Shown: piece after piece, positions 10,572 to 22,058 of the stretch
Position numbering within the stretch: position 1 is the stretch's first letter
How the letters are laid out: every line of letters starts with the position of its first letter
Origin: Trichoderma breve
Taxonomy: Eukaryota; Ascomycota; Sordariomycetes; Hypocreales; Hypocreaceae
NCBI RefSeq assembly: GCF_028502605.1
Contig: NC_079236.1
Location: 3,410,001-3,474,000, forward strand
Direction: 5' to 3'
Length of the DNA: 64,000 nucleotides
Translations under genes and position numbers: made by a program
Notes under the pieces: model-generated
Told to the model about the DNA's origin: nothing
Seen by the model: the letters and a program-made list of their open reading frames with translations, nothing else
Database searches by the model: none

Positions 10572-12114
10572 ATGTATTCCCCATTCATTTGGAAGAGGAT
10601 AGCTTTAGCTGTCAGTCTGCTTCTGTCTATACTATTATTTTGGCGATATATAACGATTTCCGATATTCGCCAACGATATCCAATACTACGCAGACCCCAT
10701 GAATCTTCAGTTAGTGGAAATATTTCTTGCTTCTTGTTGAGTGCTAATAGGAATTGCACACAGATACTACCTGGTGTTACCACCTGGGAAAGGCCAGGTC
10801 ATGTTTCCAAGGTCATGGCGCTCGTCTTTTTTGGGAGGCGGCAAACGGTTTCAATTCTTGACTGTTACTTAAAGGTCAGTTGGAGGATCGTCCCCAATGT
10901 CACCTCATGGCTAATGTCCTAGAGTAATATAGCGGAATCTTGTTAAAAACGGAGGAGTTCTCGATGGTGTTATATTTGTCGTCCGAACGAAAGATGCAGC
11001 GAACCTGGCGTTATTAGATAAGATGGTGGCGAGCGAGCCGGCATACGAGAGGATGCAAGTTGACCTCAAGTCCAAGGGATATACGAGTTCTTACGAATTC
11101 ATCCAAGACGACGTGATGTATATCAAGATGGACGATGATATTGTAAGCCTGACTTTGCTGCGACGCTGTTACTGGTTATCCATTCTCACAGAAAGAAATA
11201 GGTATATATCGAAGACACAGCGATCAAGGCCATCGCGAGTGCCAAAGCGTCTCGGCCAGACGTTTACATCATGTCGGCTAACGTCGTTAATCAAATTCTC
11301 TTCAGCTGGCTTCACAGACAGTTTGGCGCTGTGAAGCCGTACCTCCCAGAACTCACCGAAAGACCGGCCGATAACGACTCTGTGCCGCTCACGGACTGGA
11401 GAACGTCTGTGTTGCCATCATGGGAAGGACCAGCGGATTTTCAACAAGAGACTTGGAGCACAGAGCGGCATCCCAATCATAGATGGCTTCCAGTGAGAGG
11501 GAGAAACGCATCATATCCTCTAAACGACACACCAATAGCCAAGGTGGACTATACCTTTGGCTATTCTCATAAACACTGGCAAGTAGCCGCGCAGGAGCAC
11601 TACAGTCTGCTGGAAAACCTGGAGAAGGATGAATTATGGCGATACAGGTTTCCTACCTGGGATTTTCAGCTTAAGCGAATGGGTATCCAATTCGTGGCAA
11701 TGATGGGTAAAGACATAAACCTAGCGAAGCCAATTCCTCCCGATGACGAGCATCATTTTACAGTGGAAATGCCAACACGGCTTGGACGACGTAAGTGATA
11801 CAGCCCCCATCAATACCACCTTGGAAAGTTGGTGGAGGGGGTATGTGGTGTTGAATATCTTTCTTCAGTTCTGTCGATGAAGAAGATCAGTCTAAAGATT
11901 GCTATTTGGGACACTGTACCACTTTTACTAACTGGATCTAATAGACGCCGCAGCTGACGGCACCGGAGTCGTAGCTCACTTCAGTTATGGGCCGCAATCA
12001 GGCAACCCCGGCGTGCAAAGTACAGATCTTTTAGACAGATATAGATTGTTCGCTCGAGAGAACATATGCAAAGGGGATTTATTATGGACACCCCGAGACG
12101 ATTCTAAGTCATAG
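10572..12114 (+). CDS. fungal DXD-motif glycosyltransferase-like type II membrane protein
   Basis: Member of an uncharacterised fungal family that looks like a nucleotide-sugar-dependent glycosyltransferase. Exons: 10572..10874, 10933..11142, 11202..11790, 11945..12114, giving 423 aa. A signal anchor at about residues 9-23 (ALAVSLLLSILLFW) predicts a Golgi/ER type II protein. The catalytic-looking core runs from MALVFFGRR, through LDCYLK joined across the first intron to RNLVKNGGVLDGVIFVVRT, to DDVMYIKMDDDI. The DDD at residues 168-170 is the expected divalent-metal/nucleotide-sugar site. SANVVNQ follows, and a C-terminal HFSYGPQ block ends at TAG 12112-12114. A 54-nt GTTAGT...CACACAG stretch inside exon 1 (about 10709-10762) could be a further in-frame intron. 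Donor and acceptor substrates are unknown. Confidence 0.8.
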
Positions 12115-12153
12115 ATGTAAAGTATTATTAGAGTATAAGAAAACAGCGTGACT

Positions 12154-13264
12154 ATGAAAACTACTAGTTCGGATGACCTGTGCACTACATTCATGGCCGA
12201 ATGGGGGAATCACAATCGATCAATTCTACGCCTGGAATCCTGCTGTTGGTGAGTTCCTCAGTGGAATGACTTCCATTTCTATTTTGCTGGCTTTTGTCTA
12301 ATTCGCAGCATTTAGGGAACAATTGCCAGAGCCTTTGGCTTGGCACTTCGGTAAGCTACATATATATCACTCTGTGGTTTTCATCTTTCTGTTTCTTGAA
12401 CCAAAACAGTGCTTCCACTGGTGAAGCAAGACTCTGCCCTGCTGACTGTAGCTGCAATAGTACTGCGTTTTGGGTGAAGATCCCACTCCGACGTCCTCAA
12501 GCACAACCTCTAGCACCACCCTTGCGTCTACGACAACAAGTGGCGGTGCTCCAGCTCCAACAAGGCCCGGAACAGTACAAGGGTGCCAGAAGTGGTATGT
12601 TGCCAAGCCCGACGATAGCTGCGGCGATATAGCTACTAGTAACGGCATCACTATCGCCCAATTTGTTGCCTGGAACACAGACGTCAACCGTAAGCAGATG
12701 AAAAGGCCCCAAGATTCAGCTTATAGTACAGATGGGCTAATACAGAATACCAGTTACTACATGCGACGGCTTCTGGCCCGACTATGCTTACTGTGTCAAG
12801 ACACCGACCACGTCTAGTAGTTCAAAGCCCCCCTCAACGACCTCTAAGCCGCCCACATCGACCTCGAAACCTCCCTCATCAACCTCAAAGCCTTCCGCTA
12901 ATGCCAAACCTTCCAGCACCACCAGCAAAGTTACGGGGCCTGGGCCGACGCAATCTGGACTCCCTGCCAAATGTAACAAAGTTTGCGGTTACACAGACCG
13001 GAGATGGATGCGAATCGTTTGCGACTAGAAACAAAATCATGGTTGCCCAGCTTTGTAAGTTTCTCCAACCAGAGACAAACTAGTTGAAAGAACAGGCTAA
13101 CGAGTAACGTTGTTGTTTTAGATTCTTGGAATCCGGTTTTGGAGAATGCTTGTAAGAAGTGACTTGAACATCTCTTTTCCTTTAAAGTTGAGCAGTTTGT
13201 TAACCTTTAACGTCACTACAGCTTCTAGGCCGCGGAGGCGTACTGTATCGGAGTATCTACTTAG
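12154..13264 (+). pseudogene. degenerate LysM-domain protein gene (at least three LysM relics)
   Basis: LysM proteins bind chitin or related glycans; fungal secreted ones act as effectors or cell-wall protectors. Three LysM signatures are readable in different frames. The first, at 12160-12247 (DDLCTTFMAEW then GITIDQFYAWNPAV), breaks at a G run (12203-12207) carrying one extra G. The second, at 12584-12690 (GCQKWYVAKPDDSCGDIA then GITIAQFVAWN), is intact. The third, at about 12972-13160, has an extra G near 12981 that throws PAKCNK out of frame with FAVTQTGDGCESFATRNK. The final EAYCIGVST segment (stop 13262-13264) needs another frame change. A Ser/Thr/Pro-rich linker (repeated SKPPSTTSKPP type) lies between domains two and three. 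There is no signal peptide: the preceding gene's stop is 39 bp upstream, so the 5' end is lost. Confidence 0.75.
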
Positions 13265-13440
13265 ATTGTGTTGTTGGAGTTTAAGATAGGGGCATATGTA
13301 CCTCTATATATGCGTGGTATATAAGTAAAGTACGTCATGTAGAGGCTCGTTGGCTATCCGGGGAGTGGCCAAATATATATGGATATTCTCTACCATCCTG
13401 CAACATTTGATGTCTACTACTATCTAATAGATACATATGC

Positions 13441-14895
13441 TCATACCGCCCTCCTATCGTCTGTAATCACAACATTGAGCTCCAATTGCAGATTCTTCTT
13501 TGGCACCTTGTGCCAGTGTTCTAATACTTCATCTTCTGGGACAAACCCGGAGCTGCTGGTCCAAGTCGCCGTTGCTGAACCTTGATGTACGAAATACCGA
13601 AATCCATGCCAATATTCATATGGCTCCAGCTCTGCCACGAGTTCCATTTCTTTTAGTACGGGCATCTGCAAGGCCGCGCGTGCTGCAGCGAGGTAAAGCC
13701 GCTGTATGGCTGGAGTTGCAATATCCAGGGTGAGCGACGACCTCTCTGTCTCGGCACTTGGTGTACTGGAGGTGGCCCAAAATGAGGCCTCACTCCCATC
13801 CAAAGAAATAGAGTCATCCGCATTTGGGTCGGGAAGAAAGAGTGGTTCACCCCAGGGATCATATGGCTGGTAATACAAGCCGAAGTAGACGAGTCGGTCC
13901 CATCGCGGCTCTGCCAAACTCGCAGGGAGCGTTCGAGGAAAGAGTATTTCATCACTGACTGGAATCCTTCTAACGCCGAAATCTGTAACGCGTTGAGATA
14001 CGACGTGTAAGGACTTTGAAAGTCTATCTTCTTCCCCTTCTCTCAACATCAACACCTCAGTAGCCGCAGTTGGAGTCTGGTTATTACCGCCACCGTACGA
14101 GTCGCGCAAGTCAAAGTCATCGATTGGATGGCTGATTTGGGACAAAGCATCTGCAAGATCTATTACCCCAAGTGTTAATAAATCGAGCGTTTGTTTAGGA
14201 GAGAGAGAGCCAGTAGAATTACCATTTCGCATTCTTGCAAATCTATCCGCTTTCCACCAATAGAGCCTCACCTTTTCTGTTGCTGCTGGTAGCTTCGCTA
14301 ACAAAGCACAAACGGCCACCACAGAGATTAGTCTCTCTCGATCTGGATCATCGGGTATTTCAAGTTTAGTTATGGTCGCAGCAGAGGGCAGTCGCGCAAT
14401 TCGCCCAGGATCAGTCATCTCCAGCACCGATTTTATATATCTGACTCTCCATTGTTCCAGCGGATGATCGCGCCCCTTACGCGGCAAAGGCACGAAAAAG
14501 GTGACCTCGACACCATCTTTATGCCCCTCGGCCACATCCCACTGGCTCAGAGACTGCAGAAATGCCTCCAACACTGCTTGGAATGCCTGGTTGTTCCGTA
14601 GTTTCTCGTCAGCCGTCTCCTTGTATTTCCACGACCAAGGCTCGGGTTTAGGCAGCTTGACGCGGAGCCGAATATGGCGCACATACGCACGGCGCCGTGC
14701 CGTCACGATGGAGTTGAGCTGTAAGAGTGACTGCAAGTCAAGATGCAGGAGGGCAAAAGTCAACGGCTCAATCTCGTTTTGCCAAACGCGGCTAACGCTG
14801 GCATAATGACTAAGAGGATGGTCCCGGTCGGGATCGTGAATCAGATAGGATATAATTTGCTGGAAGATTTCGGGCGGAAAAAGGACAGGTGCCAT
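13441..14895 (-). CDS. F-box domain protein
   Basis: Single-exon 484-aa protein. The N-terminus (LFPPEIFQQIISYLIHD, then YASVSRVWQNEIEPLTF) is a fungal F-box, roughly residues 4-45, expected to bind Skp1 in an SCF ubiquitin ligase. The remaining roughly 430 residues have no recognised repeats but are typical of the expanded fungal F-box class, with a conserved-looking Tyr/Pro/Trp segment (YFGLYYQPYDPWGEPLF) and a C-terminal beta-rich part. Substrate unknown. The start is the first ATG, immediately before the F-box. It is convergent with the LysM relic, 176 bp away. Confidence 0.8.
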   Translation of the reverse strand: MAPVLFPPEIFQQIISYLIHDPDRDHPLSHYASVSRVWQNEIEPLTFALLHLDLQSLLQLNSIVTARRRAYVRHIRLRVKLPKPEPWSWKYKETADEKLRNNQAFQAVLEAFLQSLSQWDVAEGHKDGVEVTFFVPLPRKGRDHPLEQWRVRYIKSVLEMTDPGRIARLPSAATITKLEIPDDPDRERLISVVAVCALLAKLPAATEKVRLYWWKADRFARMRNGNSTGSLSPKQTLDLLTLGVIDLADALSQISHPIDDFDLRDSYGGGNNQTPTAATEVLMLREGEEDRLSKSLHVVSQRVTDFGVRRIPVSDEILFPRTLPASLAEPRWDRLVYFGLYYQPYDPWGEPLFLPDPNADDSISLDGSEASFWATSSTPSAETERSSLTLDIATPAIQRLYLAAARAALQMPVLKEMELVAELEPYEYWHGFRYFVHQGSATATWTSSSGFVPEDEVLEHWHKVPKKNLQLELNVVITDDRRAV

Positions 14896-15226
14896 GATGA
14901 TGATGCTTGATTCATGTTCTCATGAGGCGACAAGTGGAAGTGCCTTGGTCTGCTCAAAGTTGGGCGGTTGGCGGTTCTTATACTGGACCCGTGCAGCTTT
15001 CAGGTCAATTCCGCGTACCCACATAGGTGAAATTAAATTGGAATCACCAACGGCAGGATTCTTGGCGTATGTACAGGAGGCTTTTCTCTGACCAACGTCG
15101 CTTGGCTCATCGACAGCCCAACAGCTCATGCACGCTGTATGGTTACATGTGCATGTACTGAAGCCGAGCCGAAAGCCGGTAAAGTCAGGTCGCTTCAGGT
15201 CACTCTAACTTGCCCCCCCCCCTTCT

Positions 15227-15257
<31 letters not shown>

Positions 15258-15828
15258 TGGGTGAGTTTGATTGGTCACTCACAGCTGCATAGTAATAATG
15301 CCTTCGCTATGTGCTTCGGTTTATCTCGCATTGATAGAAGAATCCGGAGTAGTTCCATAATGGCAAAGTTATATTGTTTAATGGATAGCCGTCTATCATG
15401 TTATGCATATCTACCATGTCTAATTATTCATGGTGCATATAATGATTGGGCATAGAATCCGAATTGAGATGTACCTGTTTGTAAATCAATAGTCTAGATT
15501 GTGTTTATACAATTGCCTTCCATGGCAAAATTTATCGATTGGTCAGTAATTTGCGATGCACGCCTTCGGCGCAATGTGTTGCGAGATGATTGGCGGACAT
15601 GTTAGCCAGTAATAAGAGAGAAACCATCGAAGGTGCATATATGAGGCGGGCTGGGGAACGGGGGATCAGTTTAGGCATCGCACGAGGCTCGGACATTGAC
15701 TTCGCCACACTATTTCTCTCCCTTCAACTCTCAAAGTCTTCTTCCGAGCCGGTTTCCCCCAGTGGTGCAACGATTCAAGCTGAACCCAGACTGGCGAAAC
15801 CACAACCCGATTCAGTGACGATTGTAGC
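14896..15828. other. divergent intergenic between F-box and NACHT genes
   Basis: Shared upstream region of two divergent genes. Holds a C-run plus TTC microsatellite (annotated separately). No further gene recognised. Confidence 0.5.
15213..15249. repeat. C10 tract followed by (TTC)9
   Basis: Ten C residues at 15213-15222, then nine exact TTC triplets at 15223-15249. A simple microsatellite in the F-box/NLR intergenic region. Confidence 0.9.
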
Positions 15829-18800
15829 ATGGCCTCCCTAGAGACCAAAGTATATCGCCTTCGGGGTATCCCGCCGCGTCTGGATCGCCTAGGTGTCGCT
15901 CAATTGGTACAACCTTTTCTCCCTGATGGCAAGCTGGAGGATATTCGCGTAGCATCTCTAGCCTTGAGCTGCGATTTCTGGGTTGAAACTCCCACAAAAA
16001 CGGCGACACTCAATCTTAAAAAAATCCCTGGAGTTGTACGCGCTGCTCCTGCGGCTGGAGAATGGTACCTCCCGGTGCGCGGATTACCTGAGTATTCACT
16101 CATTCTGGATGACACGTTCTACGGTCTCACTCCTTTGAATGAAGTATCTCAACATCAGTATGAGTATGTCAATCAATGCTATTGCACGTTAAATGCGGAA
16201 ACTGACTACTTGAAGCTGTGTAGTGATTTCAGGTCTAGCAAGCCACCCGATGGGATCGTGGCAGCCTCGAGGCAACGACAAATCGTTCATGTGGATACGA
16301 GATAAACTACCAGAGCTCGTCCCAGGTGTTAGATTCATTCTCTATGGATATGATACTAAACTGGTGGGGAGTAAATCCTTCCAAACAGTAGCAGATCTTG
16401 CCAATAACTTGATCAACACACTGAAAGCAGGAGGGTGGTCATCGCCTAGCTCGAAGGAGTTGACATTTTTGGCACATAGCCTTGGCGGTGTACTGCTAAA
16501 ACAATGTTTGCGTATGCTCGCCGACAGTGAAGTCTCTTATGAATGCATACTTCAAAAAACAAAAGGCGCAATATTTTTCGGCGTTCCAAGTGAAGGCATG
16601 GACATCGACGATATTCATACCATGCTTGAAGATCAGCCGAATAAAAACGCGCTTGTCGCCGAGATATCAAACCGGTCAAGTTTTCTATCCAGTCTGGAGC
16701 AACAGATCTCTGGCATCTTTCAACTTCGAGAGATGAAGCTTTGTTGGGCGTATGAAACCCAGAAAACACCTACCGTGAAGGTACTGATACCAAATTTAAG
16801 AAGGAATAGGTACTTGAGAAGAGAATCGGCTAACATATTTCATAGTTGGTTGACGGTTCATATGGTAGATCGGGGTCAGAGACCATATTAGTATCAAGAG
16901 AGTCTGCCACGGGTAATCGTTGTACTTCTGATCCGGCGTCGACCATACAAATTGACGAAAACCACTCTAACATGGTTAAACTCTCACCCGGAAGTCATGT
17001 CATTGGCCCCATTGCGAATAGGCTACGGCATATTCTTAGTAATGACCTAGATACCCACAGCCAATATTTGGAACGCTTGGCTACACACAATCTTGCAACG
17101 GTATTATCCAATAACAAAACCTTTACTGATAACAGCTCAAGGGGTATTTGGGACCTCAAGTGTTAGTGTTTTATTCTGTCAAATTGGTGAACTAGACTAA
17201 TGCGTTGCTAGCAACTATCCAATCTTTACGCGTACATGAGAGAGATGAGAGGTTGCAGCAGATCGATAAAAACGCCGGCTGCTCTTTTGAATGGGCATTC
17301 GAAGATCCTTCAATTGGTTTAAAAAACTGGCTACAAAAAGGTGAAGGTCTCTACTGGGTTTCTGGACGGCCTGCCTCTGGAAAGTCAACTTTCATGAAAT
17401 TTCTCTACAACGATAAGCGCACATCACAGCTATTACATGGATGGTATAGTAAAGCCGTACACGTTGAAGCGAATTTCTTCTTCCATTACCGCGGTAGTCT
17501 CATTCAAAAGTCATTTGAGGGTTTGCTCCGCAGCATTCTCAGCCAAGTTTTAGAGCAAGCCCCCGGTACCTTTTCATTAATTGAAGCGATTATACAACAC
17601 GCCTCTGAGGACATTTTATCAATCCGAGGATCCGTCGAGCGAAGAAAGACTGAACGAGTCGAAAGTCTTATGAATGGATACCACAATCGCGAAAGAATTG
17701 AAGATTTCGAAAACGAAATTTGGACACTCCAAAATCTTAATAAAGCCCTATATCGAGTCATAGATCAACAATCAATGGATTTAGATCTATGTATCTTCAT
17801 TGATGCGCTCGATGAACACAACGGGCCACCAGAATTTATTGCGGAGTTCTTGAAGAGTATAACAAAACCACGGAATAGCCGCACACGTATTAAAATTCTC
17901 TTTTCTAGCCGACCGTGGGACGCTTTCAAGGACGCTTTCCCCAGTTGTCCTGGTTTTCAGATTCATCAGCATACAGATAATGACATTCGCGAACTTTGCT
18001 CCCAAGTCATCAACAGCCAATGCTCTGGCTCACAAGAACTTTTCAAACTGGTAGAAGAGATAGTGAAGCGAGCCAAAGGCGTTTTCCTGTGGGTTAAATT
18101 GGTGTTGCAAGACCTATCCAAGATTGCGGCGGCTGCTCCACCACGGGGAAGCACTGAAGCCCTGTCCAGGCAGCTACGGATGGCTTTGAAAAACCTGCCT
18201 GACGACATAGTTGAGTACTACAGCAGCATAGTGGAACGGACACCTCAATCTTTCCGTCGTGAGGCGTTTTGTTTACTTGAAGTTGTTGCTAAAGGGGATA
18301 ATGTTTATCTTGCAGACGTGCCAAAAATTCTCCGCTGCTTAAATTTTTCACACTATTCCGAGCTGGACCAAATACTTGAGAACCTGGACGAACGCACCCC
18401 TAATTATTGGGCCACTTTATTGAGAACTTACACTGGCGGGCTTATTGAAATCCAGAAGTCACCTAAATGCAAACTTCAGTTACTGCACCAGACGACTGTA
18501 GACTTTGTTGAACTACCAGTGTTCAAAAATATTGTTCTGCGATCAGGAGCACATGCTATCAGTGATAACGGGCACACATTCCTCGTAAAGCTCATTCTTC
18601 TCAAGTTTCCTGGAAAGGAATATGAGACAGAGGGCCGAAGACTTGAACTTTGGCGTCATGCCAAGTATTCCGAAGAAACAACTGGGAAGAGCTTATATTC
18701 ATTTTTTTCAACCAAGTCCGTGCTCAAGTCTAATGTCATTTATTCAAGATTTCTCTGCAGAGGAGTTAGATTGCCAGATTTGTACCTGGGCTCCACAATC

Positions 18801-19532
18801 CAATTGGCATTCCAAGCTCATCTTCGTCTCTTCATTGAGGACGCTTTGCAATCTCAGCCATCGATCATATCCCGGTCTACGGATTGTTGCGCACAACTCG
18901 TTTTTGCTGCATTTCAGAATCGCCTAACTACCTACGAAGAAGCTGTGCAGATGATCGATATTTTAGCTACTCATGGTTTCCCTTTCGATAATCATGTTAA
19001 CTGCTTAGCTGAAACTCTTCTCTACTTACGGACCGAATTTCGACTTAATAAATCATACGATGCCTTATCTCTCTTATCTCTCAATATCATCAAAAGATTT
19101 AAAAACCTAGAAATGACCCTACAAATTCCTAGAAGTTTTCACGATCCGTCGACAAGTTCAACTACAATAGCACGAGGCACAGCAAGCCTTATCCATTTAT
19201 GTTCTTACAGCATGACTGAATATCTTATTCATAGGAAAGTAAATATTAATTTGATGGACTCAAATGGACGCACACCGCTGGATTGCTATGCCATGGAGGT
19301 TTACTTCACTGGTATGTTCAAGGAAAAACAAGTATATCAACTCATGATACTTCTTGTTCGAAATGGAGGCCGCCTGAATAAATGTACTAAAAAAGATTGG
19401 GAAGCAATGATGAGAAAGTTTCAGAATTCGAGGCTTGATGCGTCGTTATTCAAGCGTTTAAAATTTCCTAAATGGATTAATGAACCTGCAGAAGGAGGGT
19501 TTTTCAAGCGAATTATACGCAAAATTAGTTAA
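15829..19532 (+). CDS. NLR-like STAND protein: lipase-like (SesB-type) + NACHT
   Basis: Large signal-transduction NTPase of the fungal NLR-like class implicated in non-self recognition and regulated cell death. Exons 15829..16163, 16216..16780, 16846..17161 and 17212..19532 join in frame to 1178 aa. Residues 1-110 are a leader often preceding this domain. Residues 112-300 form an alpha/beta-hydrolase domain (VISGLASHPMGSW; nucleophile elbow LAHSLGG with candidate Ser200; KGAIFFGVPSEGMD). NACHT follows with Walker A GRPASGKST (457-465) and Walker B LCIFIDALDE (598-607), then SSRPW. A helical region contains LLHQTTVDFVE. One ankyrin-like unit (DSNGRTPLD, from about 1088) is the only sign of a repeat sensor; no clean repeat array is visible. 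All key motifs are intact, so it may be functional. The first start ATG has no upstream competitor in frame. Confidence 0.88.
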
Positions 19533-19874
19533 TAGGTGGAACAAAATGTATATAACGAAATATTGGTTTGAAGTTGTTGATCTCCTCGGAATATTTAAAT
19601 ATATACTCATAACATACGGTTTCTATCTGAAAACTCAACTTCACAAAATGTAACTTGTCAATTCAGCTGAGTGAGAAGTTAAGATAAATATGAAGTTATG
19701 AGCCTATATGTAAGCTGATCTACACAAGCTACCTAAACTAAGGGCTATTCTTTTGATAACACATTTTCTCTGACATTTCAAATCTGTGAGAATGTTTTCC
19801 TGAGCTCCTAAGTTCTCACTCCGTGTTAATGAAAATACTCTCAATACCTAACCGAAATATAAATCTCAAGGCGT
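19533..19874. other. AT-rich spacer
   Basis: No gene seen. AT-rich 3' flank of the NACHT gene and of the convergent relic. Confidence 0.5.
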
Positions 19875-20321
19875 TTAGGATTGAGGCGTACCTGGTCCAC
19901 TGGCCATGGGCCTAAAATTTGTATCTGGTGTAAATGAAGCAGCAGTCCTAGTTCGATCAAAATACTCCCGATAAAGCACAATTTTTTCATCCTTGGCACG
20001 AAGATAGAGTAAGTAGTCGTGATTATTATAGATCTTGCCCGTTGGTTTAGCTGTGGCAACCACCAAGAATTCAGTTACCGCGGCGCCTTCACCTTGGACT
20101 GGGTGTACGCTCTTCCGGATAATCTCAAAGTCATCGCCGAGCTGCTAAATAAAGCCCGTGACGCTTTTTGCAATTGCATCGATCCCGTTTAAGATCTTCG
20201 GCAAATGAGGCGGGGCAAATGGCATTTCTAACATAGCATCGGTGGCAAACAGTGAACGCCATGCTTGAGGATCAACCCTGATGGTGCGGAAGTGAGATTA
20301 TAATAGTTCTACCGCACTCAT
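19875..20321 (-). pseudogene. SnoaL/NTF2-like protein, interrupted by two stops
   Basis: From the reverse-strand ATG at 20321 one frame of about 148 codons reads as a SnoaL-like polyketide-cyclase/NTF2-fold protein: an RTIRVDPQAWRSLFATDAML-type start, then EMPFAPPHLPKILNGIDAIA, a VHPVQGEGAAVTEFLVVA core and a YFDRTRTAASF end. Stops break it at codon 8 (20300-20298) and codon 59 (20147-20145). The second replaces a likely Gln (TAG from CAG), and the first is also one transition from Gln. The frame is otherwise intact, so this is a young pseudogene. Fungal members of this family often sit near secondary-metabolism genes, but no biosynthetic core gene is nearby. Confidence 0.65.
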
Positions 20322-21385
20322 TACTTCTAATTCCAGATCCTACTCATGAGAATTGCTTAAACAATGGTTTGCTACTAAGGTAGTTTTGACGTAAACATAG
20401 GAGAGGGGCATCCCTTAATTAAGTAGCTGCATAATACACTTATCAGACGTCTCAAAGGAAAACCTCCTCAAACCGCTGAACGGGGACAATTTCAAGAATT
20501 CCAAGAAAGACAAAACACAGTAAGTACGCGTGACCAATCTAGCATTCACATGGGAGGATTGTGAAGCCGGAAACAATTGGAAAGACGTTGCTCTTTATGA
20601 TGACTTCGCAATGGAATCCCACATGCCGTGCCTCTTGCACGCTCTGTGGCGCTTTCAACAAGTGACATGAGCACCCAACCAAAAAAAAAAAAAAAATAAC
20701 GTGAGCGAATTAATCAAGTCGAGCTAATCACCAATTAACTCTTGATTCAACTGGAAATATCTAAACATTACTCCTCAACATTTGGAGAACTCCATCAGTA
20801 GCCTCTAGAAAAGCGGTTTTATGGCTCGTTTGTTTTATATTGTCCTGGCACGCACTGTGTTGGAGTGTTGTTTTAGTTGGCTTAGAATTGGCGCCAACGG
20901 CTAATGTCGTGACAACATTGGTGGTGGTGATGGTGCCATGAGAAATCTAGCGGTGCCAGTCTTGGGACTTCTTTGATCAGGCAGCTCTTCAACAAAGCCG
21001 ATAGTATAGAGAAAGACTGGAGCTAACTACGGAGACAAAGGTTCTTGCAACGCCTGGAATGATTCAGGCAATAATACGCTACCATTTCTCCGTACAGTCA
21101 GACCATAGCACAAAGCCTCGGCTTTAGTCTTGTAGTTGAGGCGCAGCCAGAATTATTCCCACCACAGCGCCGCAGCGCTCCAGGCTCCAGGGCTTTGTCC
21201 GAGGCCTACAACACAGCGCATGAGCCTATCACGGGACAATAATTGATCTGTGGGTTGTTAAAGGATATAACAAAGGGACCAAAGGGATACTAAAATCGTG
21301 TAAATTATAAATTCGGCTCATTGCCGTTTTCTCGTCTTGACCCATTCGCCTTCGTCTTTGCCCTCTCTCCGGAATTCCATCCATA
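20322..21385. other. intergenic, no gene seen
   Basis: No recognisable coding sequence. Contains a poly-A run at about 20682-20697. Presumably the promoter of the HIT gene on its right side. Confidence 0.5.
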
Positions 21386-22058
21386 ATGCTGCAGACAATC
21401 ATAAAAATATTCCGCTACCTTGCCAATTTGGAGTGGACCGAACGTCATGACAAACGATGCAAATTCTGCGATCATACAAATTTCACAAGAATTATCACAT
21501 ATGTGAGTCTTCACATCTTTGGGAAAGTTCATGGCAATAAGCGCTGACCTTAGATAGGATGATCTACCCGAAATCATGGCTGTCGAAAACCACACCAATG
21601 CAGGGAAGAACCACTGGCTCATCATGCCCATCGAGCATATCCGAGATATCGAAAACCTCAGCACTGCACACCTTGAATTATGTAAGTTATACCATGCTAA
21701 TCTGACATCTATTTGAAGAGCCTAATTAATGCGAGTTTTTTTTTTCCCTGTGAAAACAGTGCGGTCAATGAATGACTTGAAGCATCGCCTCCTGAACGAA
21801 CATAGTCCTGATGTGCCTCCTTCCGAAATACACTCCGGGTATCACCGAGGCCGGTGGCAGTTAATAGGGAACATTTACTATCCAGACACCATCTCAGTAC
21901 ACCACTTGCATCTGCATGTCATCGTTCGACCACAGTTTCTCAAAAAATGGTTCAAATATCCGCCTTGGCTACCTCTCATGTGGAAGTCCGACGAAAAACT
22001 GCTTCGGGAGGTTGAGAGGTTAGCATCGAAAGGGATGATGATTAAAAGGGTATATTAA
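21386..22058 (+). CDS. HIT (histidine triad) domain protein
   Basis: Nucleotide-binding HIT-fold hydrolase/transferase-type protein, 179 aa. Exons 21386..21502, 21558..21681 and 21760..22058 are in phase. The N-terminus carries a C-x2-C (CKFCDHTNF), as in many fungal HIT proteins. Next come AVENHTNAGKNHWLIMPIEH, with the conserved HWL-x-x-P-x-EHI segment, and the catalytic triad HLHLHVIV (HxHxHxx). The C-terminal LMWKSDEKLLREVERL is typical. Substrate unknown: a nucleoside monophosphate conjugate is expected from the family. Intron 1 uses GTGAGT...GATAG and intron 2 GTAAGT...ACAG. The reverse-strand ORF over exons 1-2 is a shadow. Confidence 0.85.
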
